A DNA stretch of 64,000 bases from Microbulbifer pacificus. GTDB lineage: Bacteria; Pseudomonadota; Gammaproteobacteria; Pseudomonadales; Cellvibrionaceae. Of the stretch, positions 27,389-36,099 are shown one piece after another (within the stretch, counting starts at the first letter, position 1; each line of letters opens with the position of its first letter). Under the pieces are notes generated by a model that was given only the letters and a program-made list of their open reading frames with translations, ran no database searches and was not told the origin of the DNA. The position numbers and the translations under genes were made by a program. Location: assembly GCF_002959965.1 (NCBI RefSeq), contig NZ_PREV01000026.1:2461001-2525000 (forward strand), written 5' to 3'.

Positions 27389-28438
27389 GTGAGACCAAAA
27401 CAGAGCCGCCGCCAGGGCAGCGGCCCCACCATTGCCGATGTGGCCCGCGAAGCGGGCGTCTCGCCGATGACCGTATCCCGGGTGATCAACGGTGAAGACA
27501 ATGTGCGCGCGAAGACCCGCGAGATCGTCAATGCCGCGATCAGCTCCCTCGGCTATACCCCCAACAGTGCCGCGCGCAGCCTCGCCGGCGGTGCACAGAT
27601 CAAGATCGGCCTGTTGCACAGCAATCTGAGTGCCTCCTACCTCAGCGCCTTTCTGATCGGTGCACTTGAGCAGTCCAGCCGCTACAACATCCAGTTGGTG
27701 GTGGAGCATTGTGATGTAGCCCTGAACGCGGAAGCTGTTGCGGCGCGCATGCTGAGTGGCGGGGTAGAAGCCATGCTGCTGCCGCCGCCGCTGTCCGACC
27801 TGCCTGCGGTGCTGGAGGTGCTGGAAAGCAGTGATACTCCCGCCGTGCTGATCGCATCTGAACAGCCGCGCAACAACATTTCCGTGGTCAAGATCGACGA
27901 CTACCAGGCCGCCTACGAAATGACCCGACATATTGCCTCCCTGGGCCACAAGCACATCGGCTTTATAACCGGTGATCGCGGCCAACAGGTGAGCCGGCGC
28001 CGTCTGGAAGGCTACCGCCAGGCCCTGAAAGACTCCGCATTGCCACTGGACGATCAGCTGATCGAAGAGGGCTTCTTCACCTATCGCTCCGGTCTGAATG
28101 CCGCGGAGGGACTGTTGAACCTGAAGCACCCGCCCACCGCCATCTTTGCGTGCAACGATGAAATGGCCGCGGCCACCATCTCGGTAGCCCAGCGTCGCGG
28201 CCTCGATGTACCCAGAGACCTTACCGTGTGTGGATTCGATGACACCGCTTTGGCGACCACCATCTGGCCGGAACTGACCACCATCCACCAGCCGGTGGTG
28301 GACATGTCCCGGGCCGCCGTGGACCTGCTGGTAAAAAAGGTGCGCGCCATACGTGCCGGTGAAGCGGAAAACGGCCAGCAAGTGCAGCTGGACTTCACGC
28401 TCATCCGTCGCCGCTCGGATGCCCCGCCGCGTTCGTGA
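27389..28438 (+). CDS. LacI-family transcriptional regulator
   Basis: A 349-residue LacI/GalR protein. The N-terminal helix-turn-helix and hinge are clear (TIADVAREAGVSPMTVSRVI, then NSAARSLAGG), and the ligand-binding part follows to ~330 (NDEMAAATISVAQRRGLDVP). The start is GTG 27389. It lies just after the halogenase gene and is the only LacI-type regulator in the window, so it is the natural candidate for the operators at 18232 and 20664. The effector is probably a hexuronate or aldouronate; this is inference from the regulated enzymes. Confidence 0.93.
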   Translation: MRPKQSRRQGSGPTIADVAREAGVSPMTVSRVINGEDNVRAKTREIVNAAISSLGYTPNSAARSLAGGAQIKIGLLHSNLSASYLSAFLIGALEQSSRYNIQLVVEHCDVALNAEAVAARMLSGGVEAMLLPPPLSDLPAVLEVLESSDTPAVLIASEQPRNNISVVKIDDYQAAYEMTRHIASLGHKHIGFITGDRGQQVSRRRLEGYRQALKDSALPLDDQLIEEGFFTYRSGLNAAEGLLNLKHPPTAIFACNDEMAAATISVAQRRGLDVPRDLTVCGFDDTALATTIWPELTTIHQPVVDMSRAAVDLLVKKVRAIRAGEAENGQQVQLDFTLIRRRSDAPPRS

Positions 28439-28847
28439 GAAGGTCGGTCGCCAAAAGAAAAGCCGGCACGAGGCCGGCTTCAAGCAGAGATACGATGAGA
28501 GAGTTCGATCACAACGCATTCAACAAGTGATCTGGGGGAACTGGTTACTTTGACGGGGGGCTGGCGCTGTAGTTCCCCGCGGCACAGAAATTTCTCGATT
28601 TTTTTGTGTTGAGGCCTGCCAGTCCGAATGATCTGGCGCGAATAAGCTCTTTTTTGGCGCTTTTCTTCCCATCGTCACCATCCGGTGTTACTTTTCCGGG
28701 ATTGTGGTACTCGGGTCACAGTTTGTTTCAGGGCAGGCCGCACAGATTCCACAAACAACCGATGCGCGGGCAAACCCCGGCGAGGTATTCGCATCCAATA
28801 AGCAAACCTAGAACAACTCAAAGAACAACACTTGCGGGGAGCGAACA
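28439..28847. other. Intergenic region with one hairpin
   Basis: No gene seen. A stem AAGCCGGC/GCCGGCTT with a 5-base loop (28460-28480) lies just past the LacI stop. It has no T-run on the plus strand but a T-rich tail on the minus strand, so its value as a LacI terminator is doubtful. Confidence 0.45.
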
Positions 28848-29735
28848 ATGGCTGATCTGGTCATTTTGGCGGCGCCGGGCATGGGTGCCGTGGACGAAGG
28901 CTTTGCCGAGCCGCTGTTTCAGGCGCTGAAAAACAGTCTTGGGGACGACTGGTCCCGTATTCACACCGACACCATCCTGTGCCAGGGCCACCTGCAGCCA
29001 AACCTGGAGCGCGTGTTCGAGGCCATGCAAAAGCGCGACATGGACTATCTGCGCGCGCGCAAATTCATGCTCTATGGCCTCGCTGAAGCCTCCGCGCAGA
29101 TGGCGGATATTCACCAGCGCGGCGGCAACTACGATAAAACCCAGCAGGCCATCTACCAGACCCTCGAACGCGCCGCCAAAGCCACCAGCGACAACGCCCC
29201 GGTGATCCTGCTCAGCCACTCCATCGGCTGCTGTATCCTCTCCAACTATCTGTGGGATGCCCAGCGCGCCACTATCAACCACGGTATATGGCGTGATGGC
29301 GGCCCTAAAGGCGTCCACAAAGGTTCCGCCAAGGATCTCTTCCTGCGCGGCAAAACCCTCGCCCACTGGTACACCCTCGGCGCCAGTACCCCCCTGTGGA
29401 CCGCAGGCCTCGCCCGCGACCAGATCCAGGCCGTCACCTCCGACACCCGCGGTTACAACTTCCGCTGGAAAAACTTTTACCACCCCGACGACCTCTTCGG
29501 CTGGCCCCTGAAACCCCTCAGCCCCTCCTACAACCAGGCGGTCTACCGCGATTTCGAGACCCGCCCCCTTGCCGACTGGAGCGCCGCCAGCTGGGGCCCG
29601 CAGCTCGTCTCCCACGACGGCTACTGGCAGAGCGAGATGGTGCTGAAGAGTCTGGTGGAGGATGTAACCGAGGTGCTCAAGAAAACCACAGCGCGTCGGC
29701 CGAGTCCGCTGCAGCGCGCGACCGCGATGGCCTGA
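28848..29735 (+). CDS. Predicted alpha/beta-hydrolase-like protein, function unknown
   Basis: A 295-residue protein with no signal peptide or membrane segment. It begins with a hydrophobic strand followed by a glycine-rich turn (LVILAAPGMGAVDEGF). Near residue 125 it has VILLSHSIGCCIL, which resembles the strand-nucleophile-helix elbow of alpha/beta hydrolases, with Ser in HSIG. The later pattern HPDDLFGWPLKPL could supply the acid and SHDGYW the histidine. The fold is inferred only from these motifs. GCGGGGAGCG precedes the ATG. It stands alone between a gene-poor gap and a palindromic repeat, so context gives no further clue. Confidence 0.6.
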   Translation: MADLVILAAPGMGAVDEGFAEPLFQALKNSLGDDWSRIHTDTILCQGHLQPNLERVFEAMQKRDMDYLRARKFMLYGLAEASAQMADIHQRGGNYDKTQQAIYQTLERAAKATSDNAPVILLSHSIGCCILSNYLWDAQRATINHGIWRDGGPKGVHKGSAKDLFLRGKTLAHWYTLGASTPLWTAGLARDQIQAVTSDTRGYNFRWKNFYHPDDLFGWPLKPLSPSYNQAVYRDFETRPLADWSAASWGPQLVSHDGYWQSEMVLKSLVEDVTEVLKKTTARRPSPLQRATAMA

Positions 29736-29767
29736 GCAAGGGTAAGAACTCAATGCGAAGGGATTGA

Positions 29768-29865
29768 TACCGGGTGGGGGCTTGCGAGACCTTCCGCGAG
29801 AGGGACCTCGCGGAAGAGCCCCCAGGGATGGGTTCACGGCGTGTCTCGCAAGCCCCCACCCGGTA
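29768..29865 (-). repeat. Variable-arm palindromic element, copy 1
   Basis: Outer arms 29768-29790 and 29843-29865 are perfect 23-bp inverted repeats. Inside are a 10-bp perfect hairpin (CTTCCGCGAG / CTCGCGGAAG, loop AGGGAC) and the core AGC-N3-CAGGGATG-N2-TTCACGGC. The layout matches the four copies at 32.5-32.8 and 54.4-54.7 kb, while the arms differ. I define the minus strand as the one reading AGGGAC on the complement, the orientation shared with copies 3 and 5. Confidence 0.85.
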
Positions 29866-29958
29866 GCGGTCCCGCCACATAGCGATATTCAGGGTGCCCG
29901 TTCAGTGAAAAGGTAGTGCGAGGTTATAATCGCCCGCGAAGACTAATCAGGTACTCCC

Positions 29959-30609
29959 ATGGCTCTGCAATTTCACTCGGTTCCCGTCACGCCCTTCCAG
30001 CAAAACTGCACCCTCCTGTGGTGCGACGACAGCAAGCGCGCGGCGGTGGTGGACCCGGGTGGCGACATCGACCGCATCCTTAACGCCGTCGAAGAGCGCG
30101 GCCTCAAACTGGAAAAAATCCTCCTCACCCACGGCCACCTCGACCACGTCGGCGGCACCGCCCCCCTGTCCCGACAGCTCAACCTGCCCGTGGAAGGCCC
30201 CCAGCAGGCGGACCAGTTCTGGATCGAAAAAATCGTCGTCCAGGCCCAGATGTACGGCTTCCCGCCGGTGGAAACCTTCACCCCCGACCGCTGGCTCAAC
30301 GACGGCGATACCGTCACCGTCGGCGACGAAGTCCTCGAGGTGGTGCACTGCCCCGGCCACACACCCGGTCACGTCATCTTCTTCCACCGCGACAGCAACC
30401 TCGCCCTCGTCGGCGACGTCCTCTTCGCCGGCTCCATCGGGCGCACCGACTTCCCCATGAGCAACCACCAGGACCTCATCGACTCCATTACCAAAAAACT
30501 CTGGCCCCTCGGCGATGGGGTAAAATTCATCCCCGGCCACGGCCCCATGTCCACCTTCGGCCAGGAGCGCCAGACCAACCCGTTTGTGGCGGACAAACGC
30601 TTTGGCTGA
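29959..30609 (+). CDS. MBL-fold metallo-hydrolase (glyoxalase II-like, YcbL type)
   Basis: A 216-residue metallo-beta-lactamase-fold enzyme with no signal peptide. The zinc motif THGHLDHVGG lies near residues 56-65, further metal ligands in HCPGHTPGHV, then FAGSIGRTDFP and HGPMSTFGQE. This set matches the YcbL/glyoxalase II-like subgroup, which hydrolyses S-lactoylglutathione or related thioesters. It is probably monocistronic; a lipoprotein gene begins 60 bases after its stop. The exact substrate is uncertain. Confidence 0.88.
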   Translation: MALQFHSVPVTPFQQNCTLLWCDDSKRAAVVDPGGDIDRILNAVEERGLKLEKILLTHGHLDHVGGTAPLSRQLNLPVEGPQQADQFWIEKIVVQAQMYGFPPVETFTPDRWLNDGDTVTVGDEVLEVVHCPGHTPGHVIFFHRDSNLALVGDVLFAGSIGRTDFPMSNHQDLIDSITKKLWPLGDGVKFIPGHGPMSTFGQERQTNPFVADKRFG

Positions 30610-30669
30610 TTCAGCGCGGGTTCACCGCTGCGCCTGTTGAATAAAGCCGTACAAACGGCGGATAAAAAA

Positions 30670-31251
30670 ATGAAACTCTGGAAACTGCTCATCCTCATCA
30701 CGCTCCCCGCATGGCTCGCCCTCGCTGGCGGCTGCGCCGTGATTTCTGAAAACGAATGCCAGGCCGGCCTCTGGTACGAGCGCGGTATTGAAGACGGCGC
30801 CCGCGGCCGCAGCCAGGCCACCGTCTACCAGATCGCGCAGAAATGCCACGAATACGGCGTGCGTACGGATACCGAATCCTGGCTGCGCGGTTATGAAGAG
30901 GGAGTGGAACAGTTCTGCACCCCGGAAAATGGCTTTGTGGTGGGCCGCCGCGGGCACAACTATGAAGGTGTCTGCACCGGCCCCACCGCCGATCTTTTCC
31001 TCGTCAACTATGAACGCGGCCTCGCGGTGTACCAGGCCGAACAGCAGTACGCCGCCCTGGAGCGGCAGTATTACGAAGCGGAGCGCGAAATCGCGCGGAT
31101 TGAACACGCCCTGGAGGAAACCGAATCCAAGGACGAAGCGAAGTCTTTGCGCAGCCAGCGCCGCAGTCTGCTGCGGGAAATGCGCCATCTGGAAGCTGAG
31201 ATGATGCGCTTTGGCGGCTTTGGTGCTTTCAATCCGACGCTGTTTTACTGA
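30670..31251 (+). CDS. DUF2799-type lipoprotein
   Basis: A 193-residue protein beginning MKLWKLLILITLPAWLALAG and then a lipobox cysteine (GGC), so it is a predicted lipoprotein. The DUF2799 pattern is visible in ECQAGLWYERGIEDGARG and SWLRGYEEGVEQFC. After residue ~130 there is a long charged helical region (YEAEREIARIEHALEETESK), probably coiled coil. ATG 30670 is preferred over the upstream TTG 30637 because it opens directly on the signal peptide. The function of the family is not known. Confidence 0.8.
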   Translation: MKLWKLLILITLPAWLALAGGCAVISENECQAGLWYERGIEDGARGRSQATVYQIAQKCHEYGVRTDTESWLRGYEEGVEQFCTPENGFVVGRRGHNYEGVCTGPTADLFLVNYERGLAVYQAEQQYAALERQYYEAEREIARIEHALEETESKDEAKSLRSQRRSLLREMRHLEAEMMRFGGFGAFNPTLFY

Positions 31252-31291
31252 TATTCCTCACCGTTTTTTGTGAATTCAGAGAGGTTAGGCA

Positions 31292-31723
31292 ATGGCGATC
31301 TGGCACGGTGAACCGACGGTCGAAGCGATCAATCAGAGCATGGGCAACTGCATGCCCACGTATCTGGGAATGAAGATTATCGAAGTGGGTGACGACTATC
31401 TTGTCGGCACCATGCCGGTGGAAGACCGTACCCGCCAGCCCTTCGGTATCCTGCACGGCGGCGCCAGTGTGGCGCTGGCGGAAACCCTGGGTTCCATGGC
31501 TGCGAACATGGTGGTGGATAACAGCAAGTTTTACTGCGTGGGGCAGGAGATCAACGCGAACCACCTGCGCCCGGTGCCGGAGGGTATTGTCACGGCCAGG
31601 GCCAGTGCGGTGCATATCGGGCGCAGTAGCCAGGTGTGGGAAATCCGCATCCACGATCCCAAGGGCAAACTCAACTGTATTTCCCGCATCACCATGGCGG
31701 TGGTGCCGGTGCCTTCCCAGTAA
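31292..31723 (+). CDS. Hotdog-fold thioesterase (PaaI/YdiI type)
   Basis: A 143-residue single-domain hotdog thioesterase. The HGGASVALAETLGSMAA segment (residues ~50-66) is the family signature; the glutamate in this helix is the catalytic residue in YdiI/MenI relatives. The length and QPFGILHGG context are typical of acyl-CoA thioesterases acting on aromatic or 1,4-dihydroxy-2-naphthoyl-type CoA esters. GAGG precedes the ATG. The substrate is not predictable from context; it is followed by a peptidase-like gene on the same strand. Confidence 0.9.
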   Translation: MAIWHGEPTVEAINQSMGNCMPTYLGMKIIEVGDDYLVGTMPVEDRTRQPFGILHGGASVALAETLGSMAANMVVDNSKFYCVGQEINANHLRPVPEGIVTARASAVHIGRSSQVWEIRIHDPKGKLNCISRITMAVVPVPSQ

Positions 31724-31743
31724 TCATTGATTTTCAATCTGTC

Positions 31744-32448
31744 GTGACCGCGGATCTGTTTACCTTTGAGGACGTTTCCTACCGCTTGTCCCGCTCGCCG
31801 CGGCGCAAGCGGCTGGGGCTGGTGGTGACGGAGAAGGGCGCGGAAGTGCGGATTCCCCAACGCTGCGCCGCGCAGCACGGCCATCAGTTCCTGCGCGACA
31901 ATATCGCCTGGGTGCGGGATCAGTTACGTGGGTTGGAGCATCGTCAGGCACAGGTGCCGGAACATCAGTTTGTGTTCGGTGCGCGGTTTCCCTGGCTGGG
32001 TAAATTGCTGGAGCTGGACCGCGCGGCCTGCGCGGTTGATGCGGGAATCCGCGATGGGTATATCCAGCTGTATTGCCGTGCGCGGGAGCCGGATGAGGCG
32101 CAGATTCAGGCCTCGTTACGCAGGCTCTATCAGAGCAGGGCGTTGGAGACTCTCACGCAAAAGTCCCGCTATTTTGCCGGCCTTTTGGGCCTGGAGTTCT
32201 CGTCGGTAAAAGTGCGGCGTACCCGCAGCAAGTGGGGACATTGCACCATTCGTGGTGAGCTGCAATACAACTGGCTGGTATGCCTCGCGCCGGAACCGGT
32301 GGTGGATTATCTGGTGATCCACGAGGTCTGCCATTTGCGACACCACAATCACAGTCGGGCATTCTGGGATCTGGTGGCCAGTCTCTGCCCTGACTACCGG
32401 ACATTGCGGCGCTGGCTGAAGGAAAATGGGCATCGACTGCAACTTTAA
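31744..32448 (+). CDS. YgjP-like metallopeptidase-family protein (M48-related)
   Basis: A 234-residue protein of the YgjP/DUF45 family. The zinc-binding motif is HEVCHLRHHNHS near residue 195, an HExxH variant in which the second position is Glu, followed by the family's terminal ...SLCPDYRTLRRWLKENG. The upstream RTRSKWGHCTIRGELQYNW is the other conserved block. GTG 31744 is chosen because it lies at the start of the conserved RSPRRKRLGLVV region; the frame is open further upstream but overlaps the thioesterase gene. The role is unknown; the family is believed to be zinc-dependent hydrolases. Confidence 0.85.
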   Translation: MTADLFTFEDVSYRLSRSPRRKRLGLVVTEKGAEVRIPQRCAAQHGHQFLRDNIAWVRDQLRGLEHRQAQVPEHQFVFGARFPWLGKLLELDRAACAVDAGIRDGYIQLYCRAREPDEAQIQASLRRLYQSRALETLTQKSRYFAGLLGLEFSSVKVRRTRSKWGHCTIRGELQYNWLVCLAPEPVVDYLVIHEVCHLRHHNHSRAFWDLVASLCPDYRTLRRWLKENGHRLQL

Positions 32449-32490
32449 GGTTGCGTTGGATGGGTGCATTGAAGCTGGATTAGTGGCGCT

Positions 32491-32596
32491 CGGGCGACGG
32501 GTGAGGGTTTTCAAAACCGCTGTGAATACATCCCTGTACGCTGCGTCGCAAACATCCCTGTTTGCGACGCTTTTGAAAACCCTCCCCCGTCACCCG
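32491..32596 (+). repeat. Variable-arm palindromic element, copy 2
   Basis: Outer arms 32491-32516 and 32571-32596 match at 24 of 26 positions as an inverted repeat. The inner hairpin GCGTCGCAAACA-TCCC-TGTTTGCGACGC lies at 32543-32570. The core before it reads GCTGTGAATACATCCCTG, the reverse complement of the core in copies 1, 3 and 5. Confidence 0.9.
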
Positions 32597-32683
32597 GGCT
32601 TCAATTTGAGCCGATGTGCTTCGAAAGCGCGTGTCCCCTCACACTTGCCAAGTAATAGTGTGATTAGGATTTAAGCTGGAGTG

Positions 32684-32777
32684 CTGGGTATGCGTTTTTG
32701 GAAGCGTCGGCGACAGGGACGTCGCCGACGCAGCGTACAGGGATGTATTCACAGCGGTTCCAAAAACGCATACCCAG
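32684..32777 (-). repeat. Variable-arm palindromic element, copy 3
   Basis: Perfect 20-bp outer arms (32684-32703, 32758-32777). The inner hairpin GCGTCGGCGAC-AGGGAC-GTCGCCGACGC lies at 32704-32731, then the core AGC-GTA-CAGGGATG-TA-TTCACAGC. The inner stem differs from copy 2 at paired positions on both sides. Confidence 0.9.
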
Positions 32778-32897
32778 TAATCCAGCGCCACGGACTCGAC
32801 CGACCGGGGACCACCTGACCCACAACGCTGCGCAAGTTTCTACTTATCCCGCCCAATCTGGCGTAAACTCCCCAAATCATTTTCAAGGCAAGCCGGT

Positions 32898-33266
32898 ATG
32901 GAATTGGAACCACTCGGAGACGATTTTGAGGACAACTGCGACCGCTTTCTGCCGGAAGCGGTCGATCAGGGGTGCGTGTGGTCGCTGGAAGGGGAGGAGG
33001 GGTTTGCCCTGTGCGAATCGGAAACCCGCCCCGGCACTGACGTCATGCCCTTCTGGTCCCAGCGAGAATTCGCCGAAGCGCATATCGCCGACGACTGGAG
33101 CGACTATAAAGTCGTCGCCATCGACCTGGAAGAATTCATGGACGACTGGCTAACCGGCATGCACGATGACGTACTGCTGGTCGGAATCAACTGGAACGAC
33201 GAACTCGAAGGGGAAGAAATTGAACCCCTCGACCTGCTGGAACAACTGGAGCAGGAACTCGAATAA
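32898..33266 (+). CDS. DUF2750-type acidic protein
   Basis: A 122-residue, very acidic protein. The pattern of a short W-containing strand (CVWSLEGEEGFALCES), then MPFWSQREFAEAHIADDW, then VVAIDLEEFMDDWLTGMHDDVLLVGINW is that of DUF2750. The function is unknown; similar small cytoplasmic proteins are sometimes compared with immunity or regulatory proteins, but nothing here supports that. It stands between two repeat families and is transcribed alone. AAGGCAAG precedes the ATG. Confidence 0.7.
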   Translation: MELEPLGDDFEDNCDRFLPEAVDQGCVWSLEGEEGFALCESETRPGTDVMPFWSQREFAEAHIADDWSDYKVVAIDLEEFMDDWLTGMHDDVLLVGINWNDELEGEEIEPLDLLEQLEQELE

Positions 33267-33269
33267 CGA

Positions 33270-33426
33270 GGACACTCCTAAAATCTACTGCGCGTGCGCC
33301 TGGCGGCGGCCGGCGGTGCTGGTGCGCCAGCCCGGTCAGAATGCTCATGTACTACGTGTACATTCCGCTTCCTGCACCCCGGCGGCCACCACCAGCCACC
33401 CGCTCGCTACGATTTTAGAAGTGCCC
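33270..33426. repeat. Second palindromic repeat family (family B), copy 1
   Basis: The ends are inverted repeats matching at 14 of 16 positions (33270-33285, 33411-33426). The interior has CAGAATGCTCATGTA, a small palindrome ATGTACTACGTGTACAT, and GGCGGCCACCACCAGCCACC. The copy at 61098-61237 shares these blocks in the same order. Overall it could fold into a long branched hairpin. Confidence 0.75.
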
Positions 33427-33525
33427 GCCAGAATACTGTTTAAAATTCAAACACGAATAAAGCGGTGACAACCAACGGGTAATACACCGTATTGCCGGAA
33501 ACAAATCTCCAAAGGGAGGTCTGAG

Positions 33526-33912
33526 GTGAGTCAGTTTTCAGGAGTACAGAGCGTCATCTACGGCGTCAGTAATCTGGAAGAAGCCAAAGCGTGGTATACC
33601 ACCCTGCTGGAAGTGCAGCCGTACTTTGAGGCCGACTGTTATGTCGGCTACAACGTCGGTGGCTTCGAGCTGGGGCTCGACCCGAACGCGCGCAACGTCA
33701 TCAGCCGTGCCGACGGTGTCGTCGCCTACTGGGGTGTAGCGGATATCGCCGCCCAGGTCGAGCGTCTGAATGGCCTCGGTGCGCGCCAGCACGGGGAAAT
33801 TGTCGATGTGGGGGAGGGCATACTCATGGCCAGTTTCCTCGACCCCTTCGGCAACGTTTTTGGGCTGATCCAGAATCCCCACTTCAAATTGACAGCAACC
33901 CCGTCCGATTGA
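33526..33912 (+). CDS. VOC-family (glyoxalase/bleomycin-resistance fold) protein
   Basis: A 128-residue protein with the paired beta-alpha-beta-beta-beta pattern of the vicinal oxygen chelate superfamily: VQSVIYGVSNLEEAKAWYTTLL at the start and ILMASFLDPFGNVFGLIQNP near the end. Start GTG 33526 has a strong GGGAGGT site. The substrate is not predictable, since the superfamily covers isomerases, dioxygenases and binding proteins. An SDR gene follows 37 bases on, so the two are probably co-transcribed. Confidence 0.85.
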   Translation: MSQFSGVQSVIYGVSNLEEAKAWYTTLLEVQPYFEADCYVGYNVGGFELGLDPNARNVISRADGVVAYWGVADIAAQVERLNGLGARQHGEIVDVGEGILMASFLDPFGNVFGLIQNPHFKLTATPSD

Positions 33913-33949
33913 GCCTGACAGAGACAGAGCGCAGTATTGGAGCAGTAAC

Positions 33950-34882
33950 GTGAGCAAGCCCCCCGCGAACCGGTTCCGCCTCTCCGATCAGAATTTCGCC
34001 GCAGAAAGCCTGGCGCAGATTGGCCGTGGCTATGTGGTGCCGGACCGGGTGGCGCTGATCACCGGCTGCTCCAGCGGCATCGGTCGCGAGCTGGCACTGG
34101 CGCTGCATGCCCGTGGCACCATTGTCATTGCCACCGCCCGCCGCGCCGAAAGTCTGCAGGAACTGGCGGATGTGGGTATTGCCACCGAAGCGCTGGACGT
34201 AAATAACCAGGCGGATATCAACCGCGTGGTACACGCCATCAAGACCGCCTACGGCCGCCTCGATATCCTGGTCAACAACGCCGGCTACGGCCAGATGGGA
34301 CCGCTGCTGGAGCTGGATACCCGCGCGCTGGAAGCCCAGTTCCGCACCAATGTGTTCGCCCCCATGGCGCTCGCCCGGGCCTGTGCGCCGTTGCTGAAAT
34401 CCCGCCGCAAAGGGGTTATCTGTAATATCGGTTCCGTCTCCGGCGTCATGCCAACCCCGTTCTCGGGTGCCTATTGCGCGTCCAAATCCGCGCTGCACAC
34501 CCTCTCCGATGTCCTGCGTCTGGAGCTGAAACCGTTTGGCATTCGGGTGGTAACCGTGCAGCCGGGCGCCATCGCCTCAGAATTCGGTCGCCACGCGGAA
34601 ACCTCCCTGCGCGGCCTGCTGCCGCCGGATTCCTGGTACAAACGCAGCGAAGACCATGTGCGCGCCCGCGCGCTGGAGTCCCAGCAGAATGCCACTCTGG
34701 CGCGGGATCTGGCCAAGCGCCTCGCCGCCGAACTGTTGCGCAAGCGCCCTTCGCCCCTGTTGAGGGTCGGTAACAAGAGCAGGCTGCTGCCGTGGATGGC
34801 CCGTTGGCTGCCGCGCTGGTTGCGGGACAGGATTCTCTCCAAACGCTTCGGACTGAAGCGGCTGCAGCTCACTAACCAATAA
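33950..34882 (+). CDS. Short-chain dehydrogenase/reductase
   Basis: A 310-residue SDR. The cofactor motif TGCSSGIG lies near residue 40, NNAG near 108, the catalytic serine in IGSVSGVM and the YxxxK in YCASKSALH near 180. A C-terminal extension (from ~250) has arginine-rich and tryptophan-rich stretches (WMARWLPRWLRDRILSK) that could touch a membrane. GTG 33950 has GGAG upstream. The order and length resemble classical SDRs that act on steroids or retinol-like lipids, but the substrate is open. Confidence 0.92.
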   Translation: MSKPPANRFRLSDQNFAAESLAQIGRGYVVPDRVALITGCSSGIGRELALALHARGTIVIATARRAESLQELADVGIATEALDVNNQADINRVVHAIKTAYGRLDILVNNAGYGQMGPLLELDTRALEAQFRTNVFAPMALARACAPLLKSRRKGVICNIGSVSGVMPTPFSGAYCASKSALHTLSDVLRLELKPFGIRVVTVQPGAIASEFGRHAETSLRGLLPPDSWYKRSEDHVRARALESQQNATLARDLAKRLAAELLRKRPSPLLRVGNKSRLLPWMARWLPRWLRDRILSKRFGLKRLQLTNQ

Positions 34883-34919
34883 CCAACGGGTAGTTCGCGC
34901 AACCGCGGTAACACCGGCG

Positions 34920-36014
34920 CTACAGAATCTCCCGACAGGCCTCCACCAGCGCCGCCATCTCCTCATCCGTGCCGATGCTGATGCGCAGGTATGCGCTGAT
35001 CCGCGGTTTGTTGAAATAGCGCACGATGATGTTGCGCTCGCGCAGGGCGAGGAACAGTGCCTCGGCGGACATCTTCGGCGGTTTGGCGAAAATGAAATTC
35101 GCGGTGGAGGGGATGATCTCAAAACCCAGCTCATTCAACTGCGCGCAAGTGTATTCGCGGGTGGCGATCACTTTCGCGCAGTTGTCTGCAAGCCACTCGC
35201 GATCCGCAATCGCCGCCGTTGCCACCTTCTGCGCAATACCGTCGATGGGGTAGGAGTTGAAGGAGTTCTTCGCCCGGTTCAGGCCCTCAATCAGATGCGC
35301 CTGGCCCAGCGCGTAACCCACCCGCAGTCCCGCCAGCGCGTGGGACTTTGACAGGGTGTGTACCACCAGCAGATTCGGGTAGCGGTCGAGCAGCGCAACC
35401 GCACTGTCGCCGCCAAAATCAATATAGGCCTCGTCAATCACCACCACCCGCATCGGGTGCAGTGCCAGCAGCTTCTCAATTTCCGTCAGCGGCAGATAGC
35501 GTCCGGTGGGCGCATTCGGGTTGGGGAGGATGACGCCACCGGCGTTTTCCACCGCGTAATCCTCCACCGCGATGGAAAAGTCTTCCCGCAGCGGCAGGGT
35601 ATGCGCCTCGATGCCGTAGAGCTCGCAGTAGACCGGGTAAAAGCTGTAGCTGATGTCCGGAAACAGCAGCGGCTCCGGGCGCTGGAAGAAGCTGTAGAAG
35701 GCGTGCGCCAGCACCTCGTCGGAACCGTTACCCACAAAGACCTGATCCGGGCTTAGCTCGAATTGCGCAGCGATGGTCTCGCGCAGCTCGGTGGATTCCG
35801 GGTCGGGATAGAGGCGCAGGCGGCCTGGTAATGCCGGGTCCTGGAGCACCGCCTGGGCTTTGGGTGACGGCGGGTGGGGGCTCTCGTTGGTATTGAGCTT
35901 GATCAGGCGCGCGGTGGATTTCGGCTGTTCCCCCGGCACGTAGGGATGGAGCCGGGCGACGGCGGGGCTCCAGAACGGGTTGCCGGGGGGCTGATTGCGT
36001 GTGGGCTCGGTCAT
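34920..36014 (-). CDS. hisC: Histidinol-phosphate aminotransferase
   Basis: A 364-residue PLP-dependent class I/II aminotransferase. It shows LIKLNTNESPHPPSP at the start, the phosphate/PLP region FVGNGSDEVLAHAF, VVIDEAYIDFGG and the catalytic lysine in HTLSKSHALAGLRVGYALG. These are the HisC patterns. It transfers an amino group from glutamate to imidazole-acetol phosphate in histidine synthesis; some HisC paralogues also serve aromatic amino acids. ATG 36014 is chosen: the frame opens 68 codons earlier, but that part is basic, low-complexity and not HisC-like. It ends 37 bases from the convergent SDR gene. Confidence 0.9.
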   Translation of the reverse strand: MTEPTRNQPPGNPFWSPAVARLHPYVPGEQPKSTARLIKLNTNESPHPPSPKAQAVLQDPALPGRLRLYPDPESTELRETIAAQFELSPDQVFVGNGSDEVLAHAFYSFFQRPEPLLFPDISYSFYPVYCELYGIEAHTLPLREDFSIAVEDYAVENAGGVILPNPNAPTGRYLPLTEIEKLLALHPMRVVVIDEAYIDFGGDSAVALLDRYPNLLVVHTLSKSHALAGLRVGYALGQAHLIEGLNRAKNSFNSYPIDGIAQKVATAAIADREWLADNCAKVIATREYTCAQLNELGFEIIPSTANFIFAKPPKMSAEALFLALRERNIIVRYFNKPRISAYLRISIGTDEEMAALVEACREIL

Positions 36015-36099
36015 GGCATTCACTCCTTGTGCGCGCCGCGGATTGCATGAGTGCTGGGCGGGCGGAGATTTTATGCCCTGCGCGCGCAGGTTTCGACGA

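Larger units (their letters stand above)
32449..32897. other. Gene-free region carrying two palindromic elements
   Basis: No gene seen. Almost half of it is copies 2 and 3 of the variable-arm palindromic element, in opposite orientation, separated by 87 bases. The small frames here run through the palindromes and are not convincing. Confidence 0.6.
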
